From NCBI GenBank assembly GCA_963932465.1, contig OZ010790.1, positions 345,737,087 through 345,801,086 on the forward strand: a stretch of 64,000 bases of DNA, given 5' to 3'. Positions 35,440 through 48,369 of this stretch are shown piece by piece. Under the pieces are notes generated by a model. The model searched no databases. It was given only the letters and a program-made list of their open reading frames with translations, and was not told where the DNA came from. Origin of the DNA: Maratus speciosus (Eukaryota > Arthropoda > Arachnida > Araneae > Salticidae). Every line of letters starts with the position of its first letter. Within the stretch, counting starts at the first letter, position 1. The position numbers and the translations under genes are program-made.

Positions 35440-36140
35440 ACGTTTAATACGCGACCCCGCACACTGAACCGCTGCACTGAAACTCCCCGATCGCGAAATC
35501 CCCTGTTATCCTATGGGGAAATTTTTAAGCGCGATTACTCATTACCTAATATAATTATTAAAATACCGTTTTCACCATCAAAAAGTAGACGTCAGATGCC
35601 GATGATGTGCGTTTTTAAAACTTGTCTATGTAAATTTTAAGTATTTTTAAGAAGATGATAAGATTTAATCAAATGGAAATTTCAAAGTTTATAGGGATTT
35701 TTTATGTACTTAACCCGGGAGAACTCGCTGCATGAGATTTTTTCTCACCATCGTACTTTTTTTAAGACGCTTATTTAAACCACTTTTCATTTTAATTAAA
35801 ATGGAAAATGTTATTTCAGTTATTTTACCTCTTTCGTGAATAAAAATACTAAGCCAAGCAAAAAAAGTTGATATTAAGTGAATGTAAAGTAAAAGAAAAG
35901 AAGTTGGGCACCGTGAGAGAAATTCTAACTAGCGAGTTCTCCCGCGTTAAAATTTACGGAAGCAATTTTTAAAAACGCACATCATCGGCATCTGACGTCT
36001 ACTTTCTGATGGTGAAAACGGTATTTTAATAATTATATTAGGTAATGAGTAATGGCGCTTGAAAATTTCCCCATAGGATAACATGGGATTTCGTGATCGG
36101 GGAGCTTCAGTGCAGCGGAGCTTTAATACGCGATTTTTGT
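35440..36140. mobile_element. Foldback element with ~180-bp arms
   Basis: 35466-35620 is repeated inverted at 35965-36117 with few changes (TTATCCTATGGGGAAATTTT, GACGTCAGATGCCGATGATG on opposite strands). Both arms end near TTTAATACGCGA. Each arm carries a similar open frame containing SYGEIFKR and LPNIIIKIPFSPS. Of six coding differences I see, only about two are silent, so selection on a protein is not supported. A 233-bp TTAA-flanked insert lies between the arms. Confidence 0.65.
35714..35946. mobile_element. piggyBac-type MITE
   Basis: TTAA at 35710-35713 and 35947-35950. The left end is CCCGGGAGAACTCGCTGCAT and the right end, read inward, is CGCGGGAGAACTCGCTAGTT. The next block (TTTCTCAC) is shared too. 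There is no coding capacity. It sits in the loop of the foldback element. Confidence 0.8.
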
Positions 36141-36568
36141 CCAGTCTCTTGAAACGCTGCATATCATAAGGCAAAGGCATAAACATTTTATAGGGAGTGT
36201 CTGAAGAGGTAAAGTTAAGAATAAGATAGACGATTAAACAACTTCTACTTGTAGCTATTGAAGTTGTACTGCGTCTTATTTAAATCAAAATATTCTTTTG
36301 AATCAAATGAGAACAGCATTTTATTCGACGGACAGTTCAACACTCCAAATTCAAATAACTGTATTTAAATTTATTTTTCAGCAGTAGGAAACTCATTTAA
36401 TGGCAAAGTCATTGAGTAATAATTAATAGTTCTATAACATGTTCGTTAGGAACACTGTTGATATCGTTTTCCTAAAAGATTAGTTTTTTCTCTTTTATAG
36501 GATCTGAGAAACATTTTTCTCCAAATACAGTATTGCAATAAATTTTCCAGTGTCTTTGCTATATATAT
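36141..36568. other. AT-rich intronic spacer
   Basis: No gene or element border recognised. Confidence 0.4.
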
Positions 36569-37697
36569 ATATCTAATCAAAAACAACTCGTTGTAAATGA
36601 TCCCGCCAAGCCACAAACCTAAAACGTCAGTCATAAAAAGAAGTGATATCACATAAAAAAGAAGCGATATAGAAGTGCATACTCCGAGTGCCGTGTAAAA
36701 ATCTATCACTACTCATAATGTTTCCAAAGGACTCGGAGTGAGGTACAGTATGTGAAAACTGCTTGGCGACCTGCAGGCATTTTTTTTTTTTTTTTTGTTC
36801 TTCCTTCACTTACATATGACTATTTGTTTAACAATTATTTTCTTGTATTACTGATCCCATTAAACTGTGAAAAGTTGAAGCTTTTGGTGTTTACATGCCA
36901 TTCTTATTTAAAATCATGGGATCGATTTGTTGATTTTGTTTACTGTTATTTGAACGAGAAAGACCACTTTTACGAGAAGGATTTTCTAAGTAAACATGTA
37001 ATAAACATTATTACTAACAATGCACCTAATAATGGACGTTAACTAAACTGAGATACATTGCAGTAAAGCTTGCGTAAACGGAATTGCACATGACAGGGGA
37101 AAAAATCTGTTCTAGTAAGTCTTCTGTTACAATAGTATTATATAATATTCCTTATGTTGGAAACACGACATTTTACGTTTAAGAAATAATTCTGTCGTAA
37201 AAAAGGATCCATTTGACCAGTTTTTCCTTTAATTCTGAAACAGTGTATTATTAAACGTATTTATGCAATTAAAAATTATGTTTAAAATATCGAAAAGTAT
37301 AATTGTAATAATAGATGATTACCACAATTACATGCCATTTCCTGCTTGTCTTAGAAATCTTTTTGATTTATTTCAGATCTTCCTCCTACAATTATTTATA
37401 AGAGTGATAAAATGAGAAATTAAAATTAATTTTTTTTGACTTTCACAATTTTTCGAAATTGATATAGGTACTGCATATAATAAATATACGCTGCAGGTCG
37501 CCAAGCAGTTTTCACAACTGTACCTCACTCCGAGTCCTTTGGAAACATTATGAGTAGTGATAGATTTTTACACGGCACTCGGAGTATGCACTTCTATATC
37601 GCTTCTTTTTATGTGATATCACTTCTTTTTATGACTGACGTTTTAAGTTTGTGGCTTGGCGGCATCATTTACAACGAGTTGTTTTTGATTAGATATC
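36569..37697. mobile_element. Element with ~210-bp inverted repeats
   Basis: 36569-36778 (ATCTAATCAAAAACAACTCG to GGCGACCTGCAG) is repeated inverted at 37492-37697 with near identity, including TCACTCCGAGTCCTTTGGAA. About 710 bp of AT-rich DNA separates the arms. The 96-codon frame at 36752-37042 is unrecognised. I see no certain target duplication, so the ends may lie a few bases off. Confidence 0.7.
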
Positions 37698-37920
37698 ACT
37701 TCTTTTTGTAAGGTATTTCATTTGCATCATACATATTCCATTTTAATTCCGAAAAGAAAAGATAAACGAAAGATGATAGAAGTAAAAAAAAAATAATAGT
37801 GATGCTATAAACTTTTCAAAAGTGTAATACATCTAGTAAGACATAATGTTGAATTTTTTAAAAATAATTCAAAACCATTTTGTCGATCCTTACAAATCTC
37901 ACAAGAAATCATTTATTTTT
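37698..37920. other. Short AT-rich spacer
   Basis: Nothing recognised before the first Helentron-like copy. Confidence 0.4.
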
Positions 37921-39154
37921 ACTTTCTTCTATCTTGACAAGAAGAAAGTATTGGTTTCATGAAAATTTTCGAATTCCAGTTTTCAACGGATTTATACGTT
38001 TTATGGGTCAGAGATTCCAAAAAACATGTTTTTACAAAATGTCTGTCTGTGAGTCTATCTGTCTGTCTGTCCGTCCGTCCGTCTGTCTGTATGTGACACA
38101 AATTTTGTGGGCGCTCTATCTCAAGAACTAATACACGGAATTTAATAAAAATTTATATTCAGGTAGTCTCTGATATAGATTAGTGCTGATTAGTTTTTGG
38201 TGTAAATCGCCCTGCAGGTGGCGCTGCTATGTAGCATTTTTCAGGATTTCCGTAAAAGCTCTATCTCAAGAACTAATGCACGGATTTTTATAAAACTTCA
38301 GATTCCGTTAATCCTTGATATGAATTGGTGCTGGTAACGTTTTGGTGCAAATCGCCTAACAGATGGCGCTGCTATGCTGCATTTTGTAGAATTTACACGA
38401 TTTTCGTAATAGCTCAATCTCAAGAAATAATGCACGGATTTTCATCAAACTTCAGATTCAGTTAGTGTTTGACATGAATTGACGTTTTGCCTCTTGTGAT
38501 ATAAATCGCTCAACAGGTGGCGCTGCTATGCTGCATTTTTTGAGATTTCCGCAATAGCTCTATCTCAAGAACTAATACTTGGGTTTTCAACAAACTTCAG
38601 AATCAGGTATACATGGATATGAATTAGTGCTGTTTATGTTTTGGTGTAAATCGCTCAACAGGTGGCTCTGCTATGCAGCATTTTTCACGATTTCCACAAT
38701 AGCTCAATGTCCAGAACTAATGCACGGATTTTCATCAAACTTCAGATTCAGTTAGTCCTTGACATGAAATGATGTTTTGTACCTTTTCGTGTAAATCGCT
38801 CAACAGGTGGTGCTGCTGTGCTTCATTTTTTGTGATTTCCACAATAGCTCTAGCTCCAGAACTAATGCACCGATTTTCATCAAACTTCAGACTCCGGTAT
38901 ACCTTAATATGAATTAGTGCTGTTTGTGTTTTGGTGCAAATCGCTCAACAGGTGGCGCTGCTATGCTGAATTTCTCAGAATTTCCCCTACAGCTCTATCT
39001 CAATAACTAATGCACGAATTTTCATCAAACTTCGAATTTAGGTATACTTTGATACGAATTGGTTCTAAATTGATGTAATTTCTTATACTATTTAAATGAT
39101 TTGATTGACGTGATTTATATAGAAGAAAGTTTTGTGATGGCCACAACATACTAG
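37921..39154 (+). mobile_element. Helentron-like non-autonomous element, copy A1
   Basis: The order is a terminal hairpin (ACTTTCTTCTATC with AAGAAGAAAGTA), then a (CTGT/CCGT)n tract at 38040-38088, then about six tandem units of ~145-154 bp marked by CAGGTGGCGCTGCTATG and CTCAAGAACTAATGCACGG. Next comes a perfect 12-bp inverse of the 5' end (ATAGAAGAAAGT at 39119-39130), a TTGTG-ATGGC-CACAA stem-loop, and terminal CTAG. The flanking bases are T on both sides. A sub-terminal inverted repeat plus microsatellite plus 3' stem-loop in a T|T target is the DINE-1/HINE architecture of Helentrons. Peptides such as CLSVCLSV across the tract are not genes. Confidence 0.7.
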
Positions 39155-39198
39155 TTTAGAAATGATAAAATGTGTCGAACTAACAAGCAATATTTTTT

Positions 39199-40286
39199 AC
39201 TTTCTTCTATCTTTACAAGAAGAAAGTACTGGTTTCATGAAAATTTTCGAATTCCAATTTTCGACGGATTTACACGTTTTATGGGTCAGAGATTCCAAAA
39301 AACATGTTTTTACGAAATGTCTGTCTGTAAGTCTGTCTGTCTGTCTGTCTGTCCGTCTGTCTGTCTGTATGTGACACAAATTTTGTGGGCGCTCTATCTC
39401 AAGAACTAATGCACGGAATTTAATAAAAATTTATATTCAGATAGTCCCTGATATAGATTGGTGCTGATTAGTTTTTGGTGTAAATCGCCCTGCAGGTGGC
39501 GCTGCTATGTAGCATTTTGCAGGATTTCCGCAAAAGCTGTATCTCAAGAACAAATGCTCAGATTTTTATAAAACTTCAGATTCCGTTAGTCCTTGACATG
39601 AATGGATGTTGTTTACGTTTTGGTGTAAATCGCCCAACAGGTGGCGCTGATATGCTGCATTTTGTAGGATTTACACTATTTTTGCAGTAGCTCTATCTCA
39701 AGAAGTAATGCACACATTTTCATCAAACTTCGGATTTAGTTAGTCCTTCATATGAAATGATGCTGCCTATGTGTTGGAGTAAATCGCCCAATAGGTGGCG
39801 CTGCTGGGCTACATTTTGAACTATTTCCTCAATAGCTCTATCTCAAGAACTAATGCACGAATTTTCATCAAATTTCAGATTTAAGTATAACTTGATTAAT
39901 ATTGCTGCTGATTATGTGTTGTTGCAAATCGCTCAACAGGTGGCGCTTCTATGCTGCATTTGTCATGATTTGCGCAATACCTCTATCTCAAGAACTAATG
40001 CACGAATTTTCCTCAAACTTCATATTCAGTTAGACGTTGACATAAGTTGTTGATAATTAGGTTCTGGTGTAAATAACCCAATAGGTGGCGCTGCTATGCT
40101 GTATTTTGCTGGATTTACACGATTTCAGCGACAGTCATGCCTCGAGAACTAATGCACGGAATTTCATATTTTTAGAATTCTCATGATGAACACAGATTGA
40201 CATTAATTTGGCATTGAGATAGTGAATTTTGAAGTATTGACATGTATGAGAGATAAGAAAGTTTTGTGATGGCCACAACATACTAG
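39199..40286 (+). mobile_element. Helentron-like element, copy A2
   Basis: Same family and orientation as A1, starting 45 bp after it. It has the terminal hairpin, a (CTGT)n tract at 39319-39370, about five tandem units and the 3' end GCCACAACATACTAG followed by T. The sub-terminal inverse is degraded (AGATAAGAAAGT). Confidence 0.7.
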
Positions 40287-42445
40287 TTGCTGTTGTTCTA
40301 TAAGATATATGGTGATTCATTAATTAACTCAGCAAAGATTTTATCCTAATAACTTTTGAAAAACTGCCTTTACATTTTCAAAATTCACATAGTTTTACAC
40401 AAAATATGTAAAGACTTAAAAACAGATTGAATAATGAGCATTTGTTTTATCACCGGGCGTACCTGAAGTAATTTTTAAATAAAATTAGTTATTTTTATTT
40501 CAGGAAATCGAACGTCTCTCCGATAAGCGCGGCAGAAACTCAGATTATCTGACTAAGCTTTTTCTTTTTATGTTTTCATAAGCTCTTAACACATGTTGAA
40601 TTTTCTGAAATTTCAATGCATGTAGTTTTTAAATTCCTAATTCTTTTTTACGTGACTAACAGGACATACTAAGTCGTATGCTTTCCAAGTATTTTTTCAT
40701 ATATTTTGGATAATTCATACGATAAATTATAATTCATTTCAATAAAAGTTCAGAATTCGATATTTCATCGTTATGAAATGATTTTCCTTAATTTCAGTCA
40801 TATTTGTAAATTTTTAAGTAGCTGTATTTTCTGATGAAAAATGAACTGAAATCTATAGCATTCTTTAATTAACAAGTCCAAAATAACACAGTCGATTAGT
40901 TTAATAAATCCCATTATTAATCTTTTTAAATGAAAAGAAAAATTAAAAATTAAAATAAAACTGCAAAAAAATTATTTGATATAAAAGGATTGTAAAAAAT
41001 GAAAAAAAAAAATATGTAATAAAAAACCAGACTGACAGTATTACTTTTGTAAAATGGTTTAAATAGAATAAATTGCAATGTTTGAAATGTTGAGAAAAAT
41101 ATATGTGTATATGTGCGTTTTAGTATAAAAGCAATACAGAAGAGAATATTTTCCCACTTATTTCAATATGATAAACAGTAATCCTAAAGTTCTGTCGAAT
41201 TGTTTTCATGAATATAAGTACTCTGTGATTCACTAAAGTGCTTGCATTATCTTTCTGTGCATGTTCTGTGGTTTCTCCGTTGTTAGTGCTTACCTAGAAT
41301 CTTTCCATAATCCAGGTCCACTGGTACGTTTCTATATTCTAGTTTCTCCTCAAATATCAACAGGACATGCCGCGATGATTATTGTGCGCAATACCTTGGT
41401 CAAAAATCATTCAGATTTCGTGCAAGATAAAATTTCATTTAATTGTTATCTAAATTTTGTGTGCAAAAATACCCATAGTATTGGAATTTTAAAAGGCTGG
41501 GTGCTGAAATCTAGAAAGCATCTTTAATAAATTGGATAATAGAAACATCTTTCATAAAGTAAAAACCTGGATCGCCGAACTTTAGATGAACAAATTGAAT
41601 TCATATTCTACTTTAAAGTAACATAATAAAATTTTCTAGAGATTGAAATAGCACAAATTCATTAAAATACATGCTACTCAATAAATATCCATCGGTTGTA
41701 ATGTAATCAAGATCTTTTAAGTGACCTTGTCACTAACCGTAAATGCTTCAATGCCGCCTTATAATAGAGAGCTTAACTGGTTCGAATACAATAAAATTTA
41801 CTCTATTAAAATCTATACGCGTATCTATGTAGCCTCAAAATCTCGGAAACCACAGAGCTCAGGGCTACGAAATTTGGCACACGGGTTGCTTGTAGAAAAT
41901 TCATGAACGACTGCGGCCAAAAATTCGAAAATTTTGAATAGATTTTTTAAAAATGTTTTTGACGAATTTTTGCGTTTAACATTAAACATAACTAACATAA
42001 CATAATTAAACATAAAAATTTTTAACCCGTAATTGCGCGAGTTCTAACCAGTTCTAAATGTTTACTGCAATGTGAGATATACATGGGGCATTCTCACATT
42101 CTTTTAACTTTCTGGAATAAAAATCTAGTGAAATTAAACTTGCTGAAATAACATTTTTAATCTTATAGACAAATGAGTGCCTTAATGATTCAAAATAAAG
42201 AAAAAATGTTCAGCAGCGAAAATTTTTTTATTTAACTGAGGTTTATGTTAAACTTACGAGTTTAATTTTCGTTACCATTTTACCACTAAAACTTTTTATT
42301 TTTTTCTAATTTTTTACTTATAATGAATTTGCATAGTACCCACAGAACATTCAAATGAGAAATAATAACAATGTAGTATTTTTAGTACAAAATTTTGGTA
42401 TAACATTGTCTTAAATGGGTGTTGGAGAAGGGACCGTAAGGTAAA
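40287..42445. other. AT-rich intronic DNA, no exon found
   Basis: An 88-codon + frame at 41261-41527 is unrecognised and lacks flanking splice signals I would trust. GGAAACCACAGAGCTCAGGG and related text near 41850-41900 looks like a dispersed repeat fragment. Confidence 0.4.
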
Positions 42446-43187
42446 CTAGTATGTTGTGGCCAACACAAAAATTTCTTCTATATAAATCATTTAAATAATA
42501 TAAGATTATTACGTCAATTTAGCACCAATTCATATCAAATTATATCTGAATTTGAAGTTTGATGAAAATTCGTGCATTAGTTCTTGAGCTATAGCGGAAA
42601 TTGTGAAAAGTGTAGCATAGCAGCGCCAATTACTGAGTGATTTGCACTAAAACATAAACAGCAGTGATTTATATCAAGGTATGCATGAATCTGAAGTTTG
42701 TTGAAAATCCAAACATTAGTTCTTGAGATAGAGCTATTGCGGAAATCGCAAAAAATGCAGCGTAACAGCGCCACCTGTTGAGCGATTTACACTAAAATGT
42801 ATAAAAGTCAATTCCTGTCAAGGCCTAACTGAATCTGAAGTTTGATGAAAATCCGTGCATTAGTTCTGGAGATTGAGCTATTGGGGAAATCGTGAAAAAT
42901 GCTGTATAGCAGCACCACCTGTTGAGCGATTTACACCAAAAACTAATGAGCACCAATTTATATCAGGGACTAACAGAATATTAATTTTTATTAAATTCTG
43001 TTCATTAGTTCTTGAGATTGAGCGCCCACAAAATTTGTATCACACAGAGACAGACTCACAGACAGACATTTTGTAAAAACATGTTTTTGGGGTTCTTTGA
43101 CCCCTAAAACGCCTAAATCCGTCGTAAACCGGAATTCGAAAATTTTCATGAATCCAATACTTTCTTCTTGGAAAGATAGAAGAAAGT
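42446..43187 (-). mobile_element. Helentron-like element, copy A3 (inverted)
   Basis: Read on the minus strand it begins ACTTTCTTCTATCTTTCC, carries a shortened CTGT tract and about four tandem units, and ends with CATACTAG. Flanks are T|T in its own orientation. It is shorter than A1 by the loss of tandem units. The two inverted copies and two direct copies together could form a large cruciform. Confidence 0.7.
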
Positions 43188-44099
43188 AAAAAAGGGGACG
43201 GTATAGGAAAAAAAGGACGTTAAGGGGAGAAAAAAGAGATGGTAAGGATGGGACGGTAAGGAAAATTACCACCTATTTTTAGGCAAATCATGTTAAGACA
43301 CAATGATAGCCACAATGTTCATTGATTTTTAGGAAGAGTTATTTACATTGGATTAAATTAAAAAAAAAACTAATTTACCTCGAAAAGTGCAGGAATAAAC
43401 CTTGGGGACAGTAAGATTAACAATAAAGCCACGATGCTTGAAATTGATATTTAAATGCTGATTTAAATTCTGCAGAAAATTTCCCGTCAAACAATTTTAG
43501 CCATTCTTTCTCTATCATACTGAAATACTATCATACTATCATAATCTCTATCATACCTGAGAAAAAAAGTTGACAAAAATTCTGTGACTGCATGTGAAGT
43601 GATTTCCTGTATAATGTAACAAGAAAGACGGTAAGGTATCTAACAACCCAGGGACAGAGTTTAAAAAAATAACATCAACCGTAAAAATGCATGCAGATTA
43701 ATTTTTTGCTACATATTTATATAAAACAATTGTCCCAGTTTCGGAAAAAAAATTACATCGAATTACTTTTATTGACACAATTTTATACAGACAGCTCCAA
43801 ACTTAAAAATCAGCATCAGGGACACGGTACGGTATAAGGGTTTCCTGGATATTTGGACCCCCAACATCGTCCAAAACTTATTTTTCTCGTTAATATTGCT
43901 ATGCAGTTATGCAATGAGATGTTCCCCAGTATATGAAATAAAAAAAATCCGCAAGAATATGTACTAAAATAACTAGTCGATATGTCAATGCCAATCCCAA
44001 AACTTTCATCTATCTCATACATGTTAATACTAAATTCTCTAGTACACTGCTAAAATTAAATGGCAATCTATGCCAAAATTAAAGGGCAATCTAGATAGG
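43188..44099. other. Spacer with GGGACGGTAAGG motifs
   Basis: GGACGGTA and GGACCGTAAGG recur at 42431, 43196 and 43252, on both sides of copy A3. The rest is AT-rich without genes. Confidence 0.4.
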
Positions 44100-45003
44100 A
44101 CTATCGCTAAAGTCGTGTAAATCACGCAAAATACAGCATATAAGCGCCACCGGTTAGGTGATCGCAATCAAAATCTAATCATCAACAACTTATGTCAATT
44201 TCTAACTAAATCTGAAGTTTGATGAAAATCCGTGCATTAGTTTTTGATATAGAGCTATTGCGGAAATCATAAAAAATTCCACATAGCAGCGCCACTTGTT
44301 GAACGATTTACACCAAACATTAATTAGGACCAATTTATACTAGGGACTAACTGAATCTGGAGCTTGATGAAAATTCATGTCATTAGTTCTTGAGATACAG
44401 ATATTGCGGAAATATTAAAAAAGGCAGCACAGCAGCGCCACCTGTTGGGCGATTTACACCAAAAAATAAACAGCAGTAATTCATATCAGGGACTAACTGA
44501 ATCTGAAGGTTGATGAAAATTCGTGAATTAGTTCTTGAGATAAAGCTATTGCGATGATCAAGAATAATGCAGCATATAGTGCCACCTGTTGGGCTATTTT
44601 CACCAAAAATTAATCAGCACCGAATTCTATTAAGTACTAACTGAATCTGAAGAGTTATGAAATTTCGTGCATTAGTTCTTGAGATATAGCTATTGAAAAA
44701 ATCGTGAAAAATGCAGCACAGCAGCGACACCTTTTGGGCCATTTACACCAAAAACTAATCAGAACCAGTTTATTTCAAGGTCTAACTCAATCGAAAGTTT
44801 TGTGAAATTCCGTGCATTAGTTCTTGAGATAGAGCGCCCAAAAAATTTTTGTCACATACAGACTCACAGAGTGACAGACAGACATTTTCTAAAAACCATC
44901 AAATCGTGTTCAGAACCTTCTAAAACTTATAAATCCATGGGAAACCGGAAGTCGGAATTTTTTACGAATCCAATACTTTCTTCTTCTAAAGATAGAAGAA
45001 AGT
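44100..45003 (-). mobile_element. Helentron-like element, copy A4, 3'-truncated
   Basis: The minus-strand start hairpin (ACTTTCTTCTATCTTTAG) is at 44970-45003, with a T on the flank. About five to six tandem units of the CTCAAGAACTAATGCACG type follow. The CTAG end is missing, the similarity fading out near 44100. Confidence 0.65.
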
Positions 45004-46553
45004 AAAAATTATTATTCAAGGACTTAAAAGTCAAAAGATTGTGAGAATGCTTCACATATTATGTACGCCACGCTGTTGTAAAAAAGCCTTACATTTTATG
45101 TACGCCACGGTGCAATAAGAAAAAGACTTTGAACTGGTATAAATCAAAAAATAATTAATATTTTTACATGAAACTTTCAAAGGTTTGAACTACTCATAAA
45201 AGCAATTGAAATGGCGTAAACCGCATAAAAATCCGATAATTACACATTGCTGTAGCCCTGTCAACAGATTTGGTCGGAACAAGAATTTCAAAAGTGCAAA
45301 AAAACAGCACTTTTAAAATCGCATTTACTAAAAATCTATTAGCCTGATTCCATTTTACTTTTGTTTTCTGAGTCACGTGCCACGCCCCATTTCATAGAAA
45401 TAAGAATTTTGTTTCTATCGTAAATAGAACCGGAGATATAGATGTGTCAAAATCCCGCTTTGGTCAGTCCGGAAAATATAAACTAGACAGAGTACTAAAA
45501 AAATTTTGAAATATCGTTTGGCATTAATTGGCGGAAATTCCTTCCATTTACGATTCATTGCACTGTTGTTTCTTTTGCTTGGCGAGAAACTCTGTCGAGT
45601 TTCTATGATATATATTTTTTAATTAAGTTTTTAAATACTAATGTGATCTGTTATTAATATTTTTTTAAATATAAACTAAGAAATATATTTATATATTAAA
45701 TTTTGTATATGCACTAAATGTATTAAGGTATGTATGTGCCTACCCTCAAATCGCCGTTTTTGCGAAAAATCTCGTTTTTGTTTTTATTATTTTAAATTAA
45801 AGTTCAAACATTTAGGATTCCAAAAATTCCTTACTTTTAGTTCAGCGATAATTAGAAGCAAAGTTACAGTCTAAAATATAAACCTTTATACATAAGTTTT
45901 TGTGCTATATTAAAATCTTAACTTGCGTTTTCTGGAAAACTGTGTTTTTCATTGTTTACGTTTACAAGAAACCCCATTTCTTAAAAAGTTTTTAAGATAG
46001 TACAATGAAATTTGGTAACAAGGTTCTGCTTATCTATTGGTATGTTATGAAGCAAAATACAGCTTTTAAGTGTGTATATATTAATTTAAGAGCTGTTTTT
46101 AATTGAAAAAATCACACATTTATTTAAAAAACATCATGTTTTGCATACAAAATTTGTTATATGTTAGTAAATGTAAAGGATTGCAAATATTTAGCTTCAT
46201 AACACAGATAAGTGACTTGCTAATATATTGCTGAAAAAAAAAAAGTGAAATATATTGAATAGATTTTATTATAGACGTTTTGGCATAAACGCAATTCTTT
46301 GCTAAAATTTGACTAAACATTGCCTAAATTTGAAATGTGAATTAAAATTCCATTAAAAATTTATTTGAATTCATAATTTTTATCCTTGTTTTAACTAAAA
46401 ACACATGTGTTTAAAAAAAATTCTCATTTTTCAAAAAAAAAAAAAAAAAAAAGTGCCCTGAATCTAGGCACCTTAAACATCCGTATGTTAAATTTGTAAT
46501 AAAATAAGGTTTAACATTGTTTTCTCGTTATTTCTGATAAATGATCAGCAAAC

Positions 46554-46605
<52 letters not shown>

Positions 46606-46989
46606 TAATTTTTAAAAATGCCTATATCTTCTCCGACGCACATTTTAAGGACTGAAAAATTAAATTTATTCATTTTTATTTAAAATACTTCCATAAGCAA
46701 ATCTGTTACAGATTTTTCTTTTTGCCATTTATGCAACACGAGCATTTGCATTTTGAAAGTAACCACCATGCCAAAATTCAAGTTTCTGGCCCTTTTAGTA
46801 TCACAAAAATCACAATTTTTAGAAATCGCTTGTTGTTCCTGCAGCTCATTGAATGTAGCGATAGCGACATAAGATGTAGCCTATGTTGGAGACTATATCA
46901 TCATCATTTTGCCACAATCCTTTTGAAATCGGTTCGGTAGTTCCAAAAATTACTCCCTACAAATAATCTAAAAAAAAAAAAAAAAAAGT
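45004..46989. other. AT-rich DNA, possible TTAA-flanked element, (TTA)n
   Basis: A candidate element at 45727-46472 is bounded by TTAA (45723-45726, 46473-46476). Its ends are GGTATGTATGTGCCTA and TAGGCACC, which are only partly inverse. A (TTA)n microsatellite occupies about 46554-46603. Poly-A runs lie at 46433-46452 and 46973-46987. No gene is supported. Confidence 0.35.
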
Positions 46990-48346
46990 TTTTATGGTTC
47001 CGTACTTAAAAAGTAAAAACGGAACCATTATAAGATCACTCTTGTGTCTGTCTGTCCGTCTGTCACAGCCCTTTTACTAAGACTATAGAGAAGTTATATA
47101 AGTATTATAAGAAGTAAAAAAGACTATTGACCCACATATTTACAGATTAATAAATATTCATAAATATATTTAAGGGAAAATGTTGAGGGGCTAATTAAAT
47201 TACTTGGAAAAAAATGTTTTCTTTGTATATCGTGTAGGGTATCGTGTGAAAGCTTGCGTAACGCTGACTCAAAAATATATTTCTTTTAATTTTAGGCAAT
47301 ATATTTTCAAAATTATCGTCGAAAATGTAGTGCAAAAGTATGTTCCGCCCATCTTATTCCGAATCTACTGAAACTAAAATTATGAGAAAATTAGATGTAG
47401 TAGATGTTAAATTAAACCTTGAAGGAAAATTATACCGATTCCGGTTATTATACCGGTTAATTATATCGGTCACATAGTTTTTAAGAAAATCGCATTTTCA
47501 CGTTTACACACAAATTTCCATTTACGGGGATGCAGCAAAAATGTTGAGCAGCGCTGGAGGTACCTATTGTAGCAGAAGTAGTATAGTTGCATTGTTGATT
47601 ATGATTTTCGAAAAAAATCGTCAGTAATTAGCTGAGATATTAACCCTCAAAGACACGGACGGTTTGGACATACATAATGACGGGGGGCAGCGTACTCTAC
47701 GCTCTATCAGCTTTTAAAGCCTAGGTAACAAATGTTAAGGATATATTTGTGTAATGCAATGCCCAGTAGCTGTATAAAAGCAATAAACGTCAAGTTGTTA
47801 AAACCAGACTGCTTTAATTAGAATTAATCACATAATTACTATGGGGTTCGCGACTAGTTTGCATTGAGTGGCTCTCTCAATACGCCTACCGTGTCTTTAA
47901 AAGTTAATAAAAAACCTATCTGGAAAAACCCGGCACTGACCAAGGTGGCGTTGAAACTTTGCGACCTCCTGTCGAAGCGCGCTTAGTACAATGCCAAGTT
48001 CAAACTTTGAACAAGGTACGCTGAATTTAGTTTTATGAAATGCCAAATGAAGTCTAAATAGGCACTACTTTTATTGTCAGTACCGAATTAAGTTCATCAT
48101 AAACAGATTAGAATAAGATTTAAAAAAGAGTTATACACAATAGCAATATTTGGTATTATTTAGGCTTCATATCTCTTCGAACTTTTATGGTATACTCATT
48201 CATACTTTTTTGATATACCCAACCCTACGTTGCATAGTTTTTACAAAGTCTTATTATTCTTTTAGCAACTATTTTTGTTTTAATAATACAGTTAATAATT
48301 CATAGTACGGAACCCTCTGAGCGCGAGTAATACTCGCACTTGACCG
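46990..48346 (+). mobile_element. Helentron-like element resembling a lepidopteran repeat
   Basis: The 5' hairpin is ATGGTTCCGTACTT with AAAAACGGAACCAT. Next comes GTGTCTGTCTGTCCGTCTG at about 47043-47062. An exact 11-bp inverse of GGTTCCGTACT (46996-47006) lies at 48304-48314 (AGTACGGAACC). It is followed by a stem-loop, GCGAGT-AAT-ACTCGC, and the end CACTTGACCG. This is the same architecture as copies A1-A4 with unrelated sequence. From memory, elements with this hairpin and the GCGAGT...CTCGCACTTGGCCGG end are very abundant in Lepidoptera. A piggyBac-type MITE is nested at 47644-47903. Confidence 0.65.
47644..47903. mobile_element. piggyBac-type MITE
   Basis: TTAA at 47640-47643 and 47904-47907. 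Ends are CCCTCAAAGACACGGACGG and, read inward from the right, CTTTTAAAGACACGGTAGG. Length is 260 bp, with no coding capacity. Confidence 0.7.
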
Positions 48347-48369
48347 TTTATTTCATTATAATATTAGTA

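Noticed and set aside
36752..37042. 96-codon frame inside the inverted-repeat element
   Set aside because: Starts in the repeat arm and a poly-T tract, has no recognisable domain and no splice support.
37880..39409. Cysteine/serine-rich peptides (CLSVCLSV type)
   Set aside because: Direct translation of the (CTGT)n tract in Helentron-like copies.
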